Assembly: GCA_035968095.1 (NCBI GenBank)
Contig: JAWQFW010000327.1
Span: 1-5,016, forward strand
Direction: 5' to 3'
Source of the DNA: IIICB1 sp035968095
Lineage (GTDB): Bacteria > Cyanobacteriota > Cyanobacteriia > Cyanobacteriales > SIO1D9
Length of the DNA stretch: 5,016 bases
Made by a program: the position numbers and the translations under genes. Every line of letters starts with the position of its first letter. The first letter of the stretch is position 1. This document shows, in pieces, positions 4,983-5,016 of this stretch. A model generated the notes under the pieces. That model was not told where the DNA came from and did no database searches. It saw nothing but the letters and a program-made list of their open reading frames with translations.

Positions 4983-5016
4983 AATTTAGCATTTCTAGGC
5001 AGAGCCTAGAAACGAG
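4962..5016 (+). repeat. 55-bp direct repeat, copy 2, touching the window edge
   Basis: This is the perfect second copy of 4745-4799. The identity reaches the last base of the window, so the true repeat may be longer. Confidence 0.95.

Larger units (their letters stand above)
4676..5016. repeat. Mosaic block of short palindromic (hairpin) repeats
   Basis: From three bases after the exbD stop to the window end there is no credible gene, only interlocking short repeats. In order they are: family A (two diverged copies, 4681-4705 and 4709-4733), family C (4752-4764), family D (4775-4795), A (4819-4843), B (4851-4863), a half D (4877-4887), A (4912-4936), B (4944-4956), C (4969-4981) and D (4992-5012). 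Each full unit is a hairpin with a three-base loop (TCC, TCT or AGA) flanked by GC-rich bases. The block continues beyond the window. It resembles the small dispersed repeats known from filamentous cyanobacteria. It may also terminate or stabilise the exbB-exbD transcript. Confidence 0.85.

Noticed and set aside
4676..5016. CRISPR array
   Set aside because: The repeats are palindromic families of different sequence with irregular spacing, and the segments between them are themselves repeated. There are no unique spacers of constant length.

Overview
The window looks like a piece of a cyanobacterial chromosome. The octamer GCGATCGC (the HIP1 palindrome that is over-represented in many cyanobacteria) occurs six times in 5 kb, at 575, 1115, 1460, 1787, 2814 and 3802. 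Intergenic spacers are AT-rich, most genes lack a clear Shine-Dalgarno sequence, and the proteins (UbiD, NYN-domain protein, ExbB/ExbD, small conserved hypotheticals) fit that phylum. The hairpin-rich repeats at the right edge are of a kind seen in filamentous cyanobacteria; a genus cannot be named from this sequence.

Layout. The left 2.1 kb is read on the minus strand: ubiD (2100-592), a two-helix membrane protein (551-228), and the 5' part of a small conserved hypothetical gene (175 to the window edge). The spacers are 40 and 52 bp, so one transcription unit starting near 2100-2174 is plausible, with a small hairpin (184-204) between the last two genes. A 74-bp divergent spacer separates ubiD from the plus-strand genes: a zinc-ribbon/NYN/OST-HTH-like protein (2175-3275) and, after a 106-bp spacer with promoter-like and Pho-box-like sequence, an exbB-exbD pair (3382-4176 and 4251-4673). 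From just after exbD to the window end (about 340 bp) there is no gene, only a mosaic of short palindromic repeats.

How they work together. UbiD is expected to decarboxylate the prenylated 4-hydroxybenzoate intermediate of plastoquinone synthesis; the two small genes beside it have no known role. ExbB and ExbD form the proton-driven motor that powers TonB-dependent outer-membrane uptake, but no tonB or receptor gene is visible here. The NYN protein is probably a metal-dependent RNase or RNA-binding regulator and has no evident link to either neighbour.

The most unusual part is the repeat block. At least four hairpin families there share a G/C-rich core around a three-base loop but carry different outer stems. 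They are arranged in overlapping direct repeats (55 bp perfect; 83 bp with 4 differences) that point to recent duplication. No complete new defence or mobile system is visible.
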